DNA of 64,000 bases, taken from NCBI GenBank assembly GCA_035578175.1, contig JAQMRL010000008.1, positions 91,066,541 through 91,130,540 on the forward strand. Reading direction: 5' to 3'. The notes beneath the pieces are model-generated. The model did not search any database. It had not been told where the DNA came from and saw only the letters and a program-made list of their open reading frames with translations. Origin of the DNA: Catonia carolina (taxonomy: Eukaryota > Arthropoda > Insecta > Hemiptera > Achilidae). A program made the translations under genes and the position numbers. Below, piece by piece: positions 33,290 to 44,306 of this stretch; the stretch's first letter is position 1; the number at the start of each line of letters is the position of its first letter.

Positions 33290-33590
33290 GTCGGCGAGTG
33301 TCATTTGAGTTGTCTAACAGTGAGATGGCGAGGTAATTCGTGAGTAATTCGAGACTTCTTTAATATTTTGTACTGTACGAGTTGATTTCTTCTTAAACTG
33401 TGGGAATGTGTATATCTCTGGGTAATATGTTGTTCGTTATGCACTAAGGTGAGTGAGTGATTGTTCTGAGTAATTTCAATGAAACCTTTGTAGGATTTCA
33501 ATGTTGGAATGGCTTGCTGAGCCCCTTAGTTGGATTCCATACGTCCAAATCAGTTTAAGAATTGGATGTTTTTATGCAAATAATCACCTA
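33290..33590 (-). pseudogene. Jockey-type LINE reverse transcriptase relic
   Basis: In shifting minus frames: IWTYGIQLRG, SNIEILQRF, then HELPRHLTVRQLK and DNSNDTRRLKR-like sequence. The LLD-S-D-RRLKR ending is typical of jockey-clade proteins. Related to 18435-18790. Confidence 0.72.
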
Positions 33591-33599
33591 ATGTCACTA

Positions 33600-33925
33600 T
33601 ACTATAGTTGCGCAAAAAGTTACATACACAATTTTTCTTACCTTTAAATTTTTTTATCATATTTTTTTTTAAATTTTATTTCGTCTAATTTAAGTTCATA
33701 GATCGATTTTGATGCTGGGTTTTCTGCAAAATTACAAATATCGACTAAAATGAGTTTTGAACAAAAAATTTACATTACAGAAGTTTTAGCCAATTTAATT
33801 ATCTTTAATATGTATCGTATGAGCGTTTGCTCTAAACTACAAGTTTGTAGAGTTTATAATTATAATTATATAATAAAATACAAGTTTATAGTTTATGTAC
33901 TGTGATAAAATCTGATAATCGCCTA
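33600..33925 (+). repeat. Dispersed repeat left of the LTR element
   Basis: TTTTTCTTACCTTTAAA, TACAAATATCG and ATGTATCGTA match 39875-40125 on the far side of the LTR retrotransposon. At the right-hand copy it runs straight into the LINE piece at 40125, while here that piece lies upstream at 33050. Confidence 0.55.
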
Positions 33926-34212
33926 TTGACACTAATTATCTATTTACCCATTATTTACGAAAAATATCATTACAATATAAAAGTTAATTCCTTCATTATA
34001 CTTTGAAAATCTAAAACTATTTATTTTAATTCGTGGTGGTAAAATTAATCCACCCAACTATGGTTTCCCATGTTCAAGGGTAGATCAATTCAGTGCTTCT
34101 TTGTTTATTAACTACTACGGTAATCAATTAGTGTGTTAGTAATTACAACTACATGTTAGTTACTTAAATACTAATTAAACTACTAAGACATTTTTATTTA
34201 AAAAGTATGCTA

Positions 34213-36036
34213 TGTCACCTCCCCCTCTATCCACATCGATAGGTTGGCCCAGGGGTGGACAAAAAACATAAGGAAGCCAAAAAGAACAAAAGTTGTTGCT
34301 GCATATGATTATAATTACTTAAGAAAAACACAAAATTCAAAAAAAATTAATTACACAATGAATCCAAGAAGTTTGGAAATACAGTAAAATTATTATATAG
34401 ACATAATTAAATTTGAGACAAACAAAATCCCTAAATGGATTATCTTCAGGCAAAATTATTTAAAAAAAATTAAATATAAAATACAATGTTCAATGAATAA
34501 CTAAATTTTGAAAAGCTATCGTTATAGTTCACTCAAAACTGATACTATTTATACTGAAAATTCATAGATACAGAAAATTTAAAGGTAAAAATATTTTTTT
34601 TTTTTTTTTAAATTGAATTAGTTCATTGTTCCGTAGTAGCATAGCATCAAATTTTTATTTTAAAATTATATTTATTTATATGTGCATACCATGGTAGCCT
34701 TTTAAATTATAAAAAAATTTTAGAAGAAAAACAACATTTTGTAAAAAAAATTTAATATATAAAAAAACAAGATTCTAGATTAATGAAATTACTTATGAGA
34801 AAGAAAAACTTGTTAACGGTTTTCTTTAATATTAAAAAAAATTTAATTTAAATTTTAAACAAGTTCATTCGTTGACCATTTTCATTTCGCGACATGCACA
34901 GTACAGGAAGCCCTACCTGACCTGCATAGACGCAGTCAAGTAGAAATCGTAGATATAGCCCGAAAAACACATTTTAAAATAATTAATGACACATACCAGA
35001 TTGCAGAAACAAAATTATAGAACAGAAAACGTCGAGAATCAAACCCAGGTGGCTCCAAACAAGCAGAATGGCACTGCTATCCAAGACTATCCGAAACAGT
35101 TATCCAAAACTAGAGTAGGCTTCTCATACAGTAGGATCTTCCATAACGGAAACGTTCCCAAAGCAGAATCTCACAGAATAGAACCCCAGAGTCGAACCCT
35201 GGACAAAAACCAACTAACGTCAAAAGCGAAAAAGGTAACACTTCGAAAAGAAAAGTAACAAAATGAACCAAATCAAAAGAAAGAAAAAGACCAAAGAATA
35301 CTTCTACAGATTGCGGTCAACATAGGTCAAAGGTAAAAAAAAAACAAAAGGTGAGTACAAAAGATTAAATTGCCCTACACCGTAACGGAAAACCCACACA
35401 AGGTTAAAAGGTGTAGGCAAACAAACAGACAAAAAAACAAGGCAAGAATCGAACAAGACCAAAGCCAAAATAACTCGATTCAAAATTTAAAATTTACAGT
35501 TAAACAGAATTGACAAGCGCAATCTCCAGAAATATTCGACAGCAAAACAAAAGAGAACTTACCCAAAAGAAATTTGGGGCTATGAAGCCAAAAACTTGAA
35601 CCATAATTAAACGCCGACCCGGAAAAGACTTAAAATAATTACGTATCATAATAAGTTTGAAGAAAAACAAAGATAAACATAATTTAAAACAGTAGATAAT
35701 GCAATTAAACTTCAGTAACAATCATAATACAGCATTAAAGTATAAAAAAACATTCTTTAAGTAAAAGAAAGAAATTTGCAAATCGGCAACATTTTAAATG
35801 TCATAGACGATTACCGTATCATATCGCTTCACAAACAAGAGTGCACGTTAAACCAGGAAAATAGTACAATTAGTCGACAGAAAAATATTAATTCAAATCA
35901 GCCCAGAATAGATAAACAGAAAAACGCCAGATAGCGACAGCTTACAGTGAACAAAGTTAGGCATTAACACAAACAAAATGCAGCGCCAGAAATGAAACAA
36001 AAACCCTCAGTAACGTATTACAACATGGACGTTACA
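34213..36036 (-). repeat. 3' LTR of the LTR element (minus orientation)
   Basis: Second long terminal repeat, two bases shorter than the other. Very long for an insect LTR retrotransposon. It abuts the polypurine tract at 36037. Confidence 0.92.
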
Positions 36037-36049
36037 GACTCCCCCCGCC
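36037..36049 (-). other. Polypurine tract
   Basis: Minus strand reads GGCGGGGGGAGTC directly before the TGTAACG start of the 3' LTR. A G-rich purine run at this place primes plus-strand synthesis. Confidence 0.75.
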
Positions 36050-37937
36050 AAGGACAAACAAAGCTAAGAAATGGCTTTGTTTGGCCAAGCAAGAGGAGCG
36101 ACGACGACGACAAAACACCGACAGAAAAAGGACAAATCTAGAGAAAAAAAAATTTTGGGTGCGCCAGAACCACCGTTTCCCCACTACTATCCGCCCAACT
36201 AAGGGAAGAAGCACGGAGACCCGGAAGCACGGACGACCCTCGAGAGCAGGAATCGGAAATGCCCGCCCAACAAAGGGAAGACACTCCGAAACCTCCCTCC
36301 GAGAAGCGGCATCGGAAGCACCCACCCAACTAAGGGGAGGCACCGCGATACCCCTCTCCGAGAAGCAGTGCTCAAGGAAACCGCCCAACAAAGGGAAGCC
36401 CCTCAAGCACCCCTCTCCACAACGCAGCAATGGTACCGGAAGTTGCCGCCCATACAACAACCCCGATACCACCTAACAACAAAGTCGAAATCGGCAAAGC
36501 CCCGAAACCAAAAACAAAAACACCAAAATTAGTCAACGACTAACGACGCATAGAAGCTCAGAAACGCCGAAGCGTAGCGGGGTTCGAGGAAAAACCTCGA
36601 AACACCCGAAAGTGGGATGCACGAAGCAACAGGCCCACAACACCGGGAGAAGTTAAGGACGCCTCCCTAACTCGTCCAACAACCAACAAGGGTAAAGGGG
36701 TAAACAGGGGAAAGGGTAACCACAAACACCCACAAAGGGTAACCACAACATGGCAAAAGGGAAAAAGGGGAGGGTAAGGTTTCGGGAAGGGGGCAGGGGA
36801 AAGACAAACCGGGAATAGAAAAGGGCGATCGCAAAACTTTCACCATGACACAAAAACTATCGACCACAACACGGAAACAACCACCGTACCAGAAGTGACG
36901 ATAACAAACGAAAGAAGGTGGGTCGTGCAACACCTGAAAAGAAAGGCAGCTAACTGAAGCCAAGAGAACACAAAACCAAAACAACAAGGCCAATGAAGAA
37001 ACAGGGTACCAGGTAGGCGAAGATGGAAAAAGGGAAAAGGGAGGGAGTCGCTCAGGACTAGCAAAAAGGGGAGACTTGGTCGACTACAAGAGCCACCAAA
37101 ACTAAGGGAACAAAAAAACAACAAACTCGCCCACGGCGAAAACCACATCTAAGCCACCGGACCACAACCAAAGGCACCTACAGAAAGCTGAAAGAAAAAA
37201 AAAAATCCTAAAACAAAACATCACAAGACCTAAACAGAAGAAACACGACCACCAACCGACACGACATCAAACAAGGACACCAATCTACCACACAGACTTG
37301 GTGCTTGTTCAACCAAACCAGAAACAGAACAACGTCGTCGTAACACCAGAAATAAGCGCAAGTAGCACAAGACAGCAAGAAAGAAAATAATTAACAAGTC
37401 AAAAAAAACTCAGATTTTACATCTATTTAAGCCAAGTCATTCCAAAAAAAAAAATTTAAAGATCGGCGACCTCGAAAATCAAACGGCAACATTTCAAAAC
37501 AAATTTGCGACAAGAAAATTTGCGAGTCCAAAAACAATCGGATATTAAAAAAAATTTAACTTTACAAGAAAAACAATGACAATTATTATCAATACTAAAC
37601 AGCTCTAATAGCATACTACAGCTGCAGCAAATCTGAAAACTACTTACAGCTACAAAAATACATTTTTACTTAAACAAAATTTATAACATACACAACAACA
37701 ACATCTTAATAATCAAAAAAAATTTTCCAAAAAAAACACGTGTCCAGCAACAAGACCACTGCACCACGGCAGCGTCCAAAAGGCACAAAAATGCCTGAAA
37801 ACAAAAACCTTGATGTTCCGGGCACAACACGCCACCAAAAACATCAAAGGTCGTACACAGGACACCAAGAACCCAGAACTGTCACAAACAGGACAGCGAT
37901 TTGGACCACTGTACCAACTAAATGGTCCAAATCAAAA
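36050..37937 (-). other. Internal region of the LTR element, apparently non-coding
   Basis: About 1.9 kb, C/A-rich on the plus strand at the 36050-37380 end and AT-rich towards 37700. Several frames of 60-146 codons exist on both strands, but none shows zinc-knuckle, protease, YxDD or integrase motifs. The overlapping frames reflect strand-biased composition. Confidence 0.7.
36188..36430. repeat. Four imperfect tandem units in the LTR element interior
   Basis: CCGCCCAACTAAGGGAAG and close variants recur near 36190, 36261, 36319 and 36379, 58-71 bases apart, each followed by a GAA-rich and CCTC-rich part. Confidence 0.75.
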
Positions 37938-37953
37938 CCACGCTCTGCTACCA
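37938..37953 (-). other. Primer-binding site, complementary to initiator tRNA-Met
   Basis: Minus strand reads TGGTAGCAGAGCGTGG three bases after the LTR end. The first eleven bases fit the complement of the CCA-bearing 3' end of a typical insect initiator tRNA-Met (from general knowledge of that tRNA). It marks where minus-strand cDNA synthesis would start. Confidence 0.75.
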
Positions 37954-37956
37954 CTT

Positions 37957-39782
37957 TGTCACCTCCCCCTCTATCCACATCGATAGGTTGGCCCAGGGGT
38001 GGACAAAAAACATAAGGAAGCCAAAAAGAACAAAAGTTGTTGCTGCATATGATTATAATTACTTAAGAAAAACACAAAATTCAAAAAAAATTAATTACAC
38101 AATGAATCCAAGAAGTTTGGAAATACAGTAAAATTATTATATAGACATAATTAAATTTGAGACAAACAAAATCCCTAAATGGATTATCTTCAGGCAAAAT
38201 TATTTAAAAAAAATTAAATATAAAATACAATGTTCAATGAATAACTAAATTTTGAAAAGCTATCGTTATAGTTCACTCAAAACTGATACTATTTATACTG
38301 AAAAATTCATAGATACAGAAAATTTAAAGGTAAAAATATTTTTTTTTTTTTTAAAAATTGAATTAGTTCATTGTTCCGTAGTAGCATAGCATCAAATTTT
38401 TATTTTAAAATTATATTTATTTATATGTGCATACCATGGTAGCCTTTTAAATTATAAAAAAATTTTAGAAGAAAAACAACATTTTGTAAAAAAAATTTAA
38501 TATATAAAAAAAACAAGATTCTAGATTAATGAAATTACTTATGAGAAAGAAAAACTTGTTAACGGTTTTCTTTAATATTAAAAAAAATTTAATTTAAATT
38601 TTAAACAAGTTCATTCGTTGACCATTTTCATTTCGCGACATGCACAGTACAGGAAGCCCTACCTGACCTGCATAGACGCAGTCAAGTAGAAATCGTAGAT
38701 ATAGCCCGAAAAACACATTTTAAAATAATTAATGACACATACCAGATTGCAGAAACAAAATTATAGAACAGAAAACGTCGAGAATCAAACCCAGGTGGCT
38801 CCAAACAAGCAGAATGGCACTGCTATCCAAGACTATCCGAAACAGTTATCCAAAACTAGAGTAGGCTTCTCATACAGTAGGATCTTCCATAACGGAAACG
38901 TTCCCAAAGCAGAATCTCACAGAATAGAACCCCAGAGTCGAACCCTGGACAAAAACCAACTAACGTCAAAAGCGAAAAAGGTAACACTTCGAAAAGAAAA
39001 GTAACAAAATGAACCAAATCAAAAGAAAGAAAAAGACCAAAGAATACTTCTACAGATTGCGGTCAACATAGGTCAAAGGTAAAAAAAAAACAAAAGGTGA
39101 GTACAAAAGATTAAATTGCCCTACACCGTAACGGAAAACCCACACAAGGTTAAAAGGTGTAGGCAAACAAACAGACAAAAAAACAAGGCAAGAATCGAAC
39201 AAGACCAAAGCCAAAATAACTCGATTCAAAATTTAAAATTTACAGTTAAACAGAATTGACAAGCGCAATCTCCAGAAATATTCGACAGCAAAACAAAAGA
39301 GAACTTACCCAAAAGAAATTTGGGGCTATGAAGCCAAAAACTTGAACCATAATTAAACGCCGACCCGGAAAAGACTTAAAATAATTACGTATCATAATAA
39401 GTTTGAAGAAAAACAAAGATAAACATAATTTAAAACAGTAGATAATGCAATTAAACTTCAGTAACAATCATAATACAGCATTAAAGTATAAAAAAACATT
39501 CTTTAAGTAAAAGAAAGAAATTTGCAAATCGGCAACATTTTAAATGTCATAGACGATTACCGTATCATATCGCTTCACAAACAAGAGTGCACGTTAAACC
39601 AGGAAAATAGTACAATTAGTCGACAGAAAAATATTAATTCAAATCAGCCCAGAATAGATAAACAGAAAAACGCCAGATAGCGACAGCTTACAGTGAACAA
39701 AGTTAGGCATTAACACAAACAAAATGCAGCGCCAGAAATGAAACAAAAACCCTCAGTAACGTATTACAACATGGACGTTACA
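37957..39782 (-). repeat. 5' LTR of the LTR element (minus orientation)
   Basis: Matches 34213-36036 almost base for base, differing mainly in poly-T and poly-A lengths. TG...CA ends. The 90-codon plus-strand frame inside it (38732) occurs identically in the other LTR and has no known motif. Confidence 0.92.
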
Positions 39783-39874
39783 GCTATTATATAATTATAT
39801 ATACAAATGAAAAAATAAACAATAAAATATGCAAAACAAAAGAATTCATTTAAAAAAGAAAACTAATCGTTGGA

Positions 39875-40125
39875 AAAAAAAATTACATACTTTTTTCTTA
39901 CCTTTAAACTTTTTCATAATTATTTTTGCTTAATTGTATTTCAAGGCTGTAATTTCAGTTCACAGATTGATTTTTATGCGGGGTTTTTTTACAAAATTGC
40001 AAATATCGGCTAAAATAAGTGTTGAACCAAACAAATTACAATACAAAAGTTTCTGAATTATCTTTAAAATGTATCGTACGTGCGTTTGATCTAAAATACA
40101 AGTTTACAATACTGTGATAAAATCT
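39875..40125 (+). repeat. Dispersed repeat right of the LTR element
   Basis: Counterpart of 33600-33925 with moderate divergence. It continues directly into the LINE fragment at 40125. Confidence 0.55.
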
Positions 40126-40620
40126 GCGTGTCTGTACGCAAGTGAATACCTTAGAATGACTGGGAAGACTGTTCTAAGAGAAGTAGAGAAATTTGAGAGA
40201 AACATCCTTCGCAAGAAAATGGATCCAAAGATAGTAAATAACAATGTAGGTTACGGGGTAAAGAATGTCTGTACAAAAAAACGAACGATAAAATCGAAAC
40301 GATTAAAAAACCAAGACTAAAATTCTACGGACACCTGTATAGAATGAACGACTAACGCTATAATTTTTAGGATGCTCAACAATAGATCGAATGTGCCAGA
40401 TAAGTGAGTTAAAAAAAGTCGGAAAGAATATTGAGAAAACTTGAATAAACCGAGGAAACATAATTGATTGAACTTAATTTAGACAACTGATTTCTAACTG
40501 TAAGGGCTTCCACAAAGAGAAAAAGCAGAACACCGAATGGACGGAATAAAACTATGAAAAGCCTACAGTATACTAATTCTGAGATTGTGGTTTACAAAAA
40601 GACCTTCCAGTAATGTCTAA
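40110..40620 (+). pseudogene. LINE C-terminal fragment and 3' region
   Basis: Frame 40114-40320 reads ASEYLRMTGK, LREVEKFERNILRKKMDP and RLKNQD, with KFYGHLYR-like sequence just after in another frame. This matches the ASE-L and ERKILRKI-GP blocks of LINE reverse transcriptase thumbs. Downstream AAGGGCTTCCACAAAGAG and GCCTACAGTATAC resemble 26440-26560 and look like its 3' end. A third tail piece with GATTACAAAAAGAGCTTT lies at 41160-41260. Confidence 0.65.
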
Positions 40621-40947
40621 AATTACTTCATGCGGTCAACAATTGACCCTATACAAAAATAATTTAAGAACAAACATTTTGATCAAATTTTTCATATAAA
40701 ATTACAAATAGAGCTTCTAAGTAATAGGCTAAACTGTAATAAATTTATGAATCGGACAAAACAATGTTGGACGAAGAAGTTTTAGGTTTGTACAATTATC
40801 TGCAATCTCTTAGCATGCACTTTTGCCCTAAAATTTTCTAGGTTTGAATAAAAATTTAGTTCGAGAACAGGGGCTTCCCACCGATACCATTTATGTTGTC
40901 TTAAATTATCTCAAATCATCCTGTACCTGTATCTGTATACACTATCT

Positions 40948-41036
40948 AGAAGAATAAGAAGAAAAGGAGGAGGAGAAGGAGGAAGAGGAGGAGGGGAAGA
41001 AGAAAAAGATGAAAAGGGAGAAGAAGAAGAAAGAGC
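40948..41036 (+). repeat. Purine-rich (GAA/GGA)n tract
   Basis: About 90 bases of almost pure A and G. Confidence 0.9.
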
Positions 41037-42064
41037 CCGGCTAATTTATTATTGTGTATTATTTTTTTACCATATATATTTTACAAATTTTTCGTTTAAA
41101 ATGTGTTTATTACCATTTATATTGAATGTATTTAAATAATTGCCAAAAATGTATTCTCTTACTAATCTACTAACGAGAACCCTTCAGAGGACAAATTCTG
41201 AGAATGTAGATTACAAAAAGAGCTTTTAGAAATGTTAAATTACATTACGCGGTCTAAAATTGACATATATGAAAATATTTTTAATAATAGAGAAGTACAT
41301 TTTCTATTAGACTTAGGTTTACAATACACAAAATTTAGAAGGTTAGAAATAAATCTAAAAGTTTATTTCTGGTACTGAAGTTTATAAAGATTTCATCAGA
41401 TAACTTAGTCCGTAATTTTATCATTTTGTAATGTAATGAACGATAATAAAGTGTCAGAGAAAGATGAAATGAATAATAAAAAATAAAAAACGTACAAAGG
41501 AAAAAAGTAAAGAAGGAAATGAACGAAAATTTTTGCTGGTTGGTCGGAGACAATGTGAGAGGGTATGGGAGATAATAAGATGAGTCAGACAAAAGGAAAT
41601 AGCGATGCTGTGAAATCTCCAATTACCTCCGCTCTTCACCTACAATACGCATAATTAAGTACTGCATTTAAATGCAAATGCGAGAAGAAGACCGGCTGCG
41701 TTTGCTACTGTTTGTCTGTGGAAAGAAGAGAGTTGACGAAGAGATGCAAAACTGGGTGTATACTACCTTTTCAAAAAAAAACATTTTCGTCTTTTTAATA
41801 CATAAAATTTATTGTAAATGCACTTAAAGTCTATTCGAAATATCATGATAGTATTACTTTTTTTTAGCTTGTATTTGTTTTCGGGAACTGTACATTTTTT
41901 GACAACTACCCAAAAGATAAATTATTAATGGAAAAGAAAAATTAATGATTTTTAACACACGGAAAATAGAAAGAAAATATATTTATTATTTTATTTTATT
42001 ATTATTAATTAAAAATTAATTAATTATGTATTAATTAATCAGTCCTTGTGTATTGAATGAATGG

Positions 42065-42545
42065 GTTAAGCTTAGTTTACACGAGTTAAGTATTTTAGTC
42101 GAGTAATTTAGTAACTGTCCGCACATGTAACGTAGACAGCGTGCCGGCCGCATTGGCGTAGTTGGTAATTTGCTCGTATCTCATCATGCGGTCTTGGGTT
42201 CGAATCCCATTCAGGCACGGCATATTTTCATACGTTACAAAAATCATTTCATCCTTCACCGTCTGAATTAACAGTAATTGCAGAACAGTCCAAAAAAAAA
42301 ACCAAAAAAAAAAAAAAATTAGCAAATTTAGTGCATTGTTATGGCTCCACGGAGGCGGGATCTCGCTCGTAAAGTACGTTTGCGTAGTGGTGGGGGTAAG
42401 CTACAACTGTGCACTGTGCACTCGACCGTACATACTCGACTACAACTAATCTACTCGACTAAAACGACATGTCCAAACAAGTCGAGTACTAAATTACTAA
42501 TCTACTCAACGAAAATACTCGACCCGTGTAAACTAGGCTTTACTG
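42065..42545. mobile_element. MITE-like element split by a SINE
   Basis: AAGCTTAGTTTACACGAG at the left is answered by CCGTGTAAACTAGGCTTTA at the right, with further complementary stretches (AGTATTTTAGTCGAGT against ACTCAACGAAAATACTCG). This gives terminal inverted repeats of about 50 imperfect bases. No transposase. The interior repeats TCGACTACAACTAATC-like units. Confidence 0.65.
42146..42320 (+). mobile_element. SINE-A, full-length copy
   Basis: Complete head GGCCGCATTGGCGTAGTTGG, B box GGTTCGAATCCC, linker and shortened A-type tail, ending in a long A-rich run. It sits inside the MITE at 42065. Confidence 0.88.
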
Positions 42546-43389
42546 AATGCAACAATAACAAATGCCAGTAAAATAATTATGTCAAATATTCCATATGATT
42601 TTCAAAATTGCAAAACAAAGATTTATCCTATCAAAAATAATATTAAAAGGGAAATTTTACTTTCGAAAAGGTACTTTTTATTCTGAAAATTTACCACCAT
42701 TCAGAGACTTCGTATCGTGCTATTTCGAATGGACCATATAAAATTTAAAAAAATGGAGGCGTGTATTTTTTGTTCATTGAAATTTCAGGTACATGGAACC
42801 GTTACACATTTATTTCAAGTTTTTCTGAAAATTAAATTTTTCTGAAATTTTTATATCTTTTTTGTTTACACCAACGTTCTTTTTTTCTACCCAGCAGAAT
42901 GCAGGGGAATTTTATAAGCGTGCCTGTAATATGTCAAGAAAGCAAACGTAATGAATAAAGAAGAATTTTATTCAAGAGTTTGAACAGGACGGGATGTTTT
43001 CTTTCAAGAAAGTATAATTTACGATGGCGTGAAATTACTTATATAATAAATTGGCGTTATCATTTTTCACACACAGTATAACAGGCACACTTACCAAATT
43101 CCCTTGAATTCTGTTGGGTAGAAAAGCAGAAACGACGCTGTAAACTAAAAAATATTAAAAATTTTAGAAAAGCATGAAATAAATTTTTAACGGTTCCATG
43201 TACCTGAAAATTTTACTGGACAAAAAATATATTTTTTGTCCATTTTTTCTATTATATAAGGTGCATTTACAATAAATTTTATGTATTAAAAAAAAGAAAA
43301 TGTTTTTGAAATGGTAGTATACACCCAGTTTTGCGCCTCTACGTCAACTCTCTTCTTTCCGCAGACAAATAGTACCTATCTAAGCTTTT

Positions 43390-44300
43390 CTTCTTCTTCT
43401 TTTTACTTTTCCAACTATCTTCATCTTACAACAGTATACCGCCGTTGATATCTTTTCTACCAAGAAAGCATTTCTGTTAATTACTTAAAATGAAATGCAC
43501 TGCACAAAAATTAATTTTTACCGTCTTGTTTTTGTACATAATATTGTATTACATTATCCTAAGGCTATTAAAATATATTTTGTTTCAGTTACAAGTTAAC
43601 TTTTGTAGATTAACTTTCAAAATTCGCTAATAATGTAAAAAGCTTTCATCGTTTTCTTTGTTAAATATATAAATGTTAAAATGTCTACTTAATGCCTACT
43701 TACATAAACAATTTTCAACAAAAATATTATTTAAACATTTAAACGCGATTTATTTAAAAATTTACAATATAAAATCTACCTCATTTTATTTTAATATAGC
43801 TAATGTACGTAAAGGAAAATTTATTCGCGTGCTTACTTTGTCTTTTTATCTATCACAACCTCAAATAATATTTTACTGATTAAAGAACAATATAATTTAA
43901 TATTATAATTCACAATCTTTTGTTCCGTTCAACATAACCTATCAAAATATATACGTATTTTGAAATTTAGACGAATTGTCAAAATCACAAAGCTTTTATG
44001 TTTAATAGGCTAATATGTTAACTTATTTTCAGATACAATGAATTTCCCATTTCAAAATATTTCTTTTGTAAAAATTAGAAGAAACATTTTTATGTGTATT
44101 TTTTATATTGTTGTTTGATGATGTTCGATTTACTTTGATTCAAATCCTATACCACCCTACTGTTTAGTATATTTAACATAAATAATAAGCAATTGTTCAT
44201 TGCCAAACTGTTACATAATGCTACAAAAGAGTAACTAGCAAGCGACATTTAATTTATACAAAGCATTATTTTTATTGAAAAGTAACACAAAAGTTTCATA
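43390..44300. other. AT-rich stretch, nothing recognised
   Basis: AT-rich DNA with short ORFs only. Confidence 0.4.
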
Positions 44301-44306
44301 AAAGTT

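Larger units (their letters stand above)
34213..39782 (-). mobile_element. Non-autonomous LTR retrotransposon (large LTRs, no gag-pol)
   Basis: Direct repeats of about 1825 bases bound an internal region of 1920 bases. In minus orientation the LTR starts TGTAACGTCC and ends GGAGGTGACA. GCTA lies immediately outside both ends (34209-34212 and 39783-39786), a 4-base target duplication. The minus orientation is set by a primer-binding site next to the right LTR and a polypurine tract next to the left LTR. No gag, protease, reverse transcriptase or integrase motifs occur in any frame of the internal region, so the element would depend on proteins from another element. The LTRs differ by only a few indels in homopolymers, so the insertion is recent. 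Confidence 0.92.
41690..43385. mobile_element. Fold-back region with long inverted arms
   Basis: GAAAGAAGAGAGTTGACG and CAAAACTGGGTGTATACTAC at 41715-41800 recur inverted at 43305-43370, along with ATAAAATTTATTGTAAATGC. Inside, 42735-42990 is a second inverted repeat of 43000-43260 (CAGGTACATGGAACCGTTA, CAGAATGCAGGGGAATTT). The left arm is separated from the inner palindrome by about 900 bases holding other insertions. This fits a non-autonomous fold-back DNA transposon. Boundaries are approximate and no target duplication was fixed. Confidence 0.65.

Noticed and set aside
34986..35258. 90-codon plus-strand frame repeated at 38732 as a conserved gene pair
   Set aside because: It lies inside the two LTRs and is duplicated only because the LTRs are; it is antisense to the element.
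36032..37148. Several overlapping minus-strand frames inside the LTR element as a possible gag
   Set aside because: No zinc knuckle, capsid or protease motif; frames overlap on both strands because of strand-biased base composition and tandem repeats.
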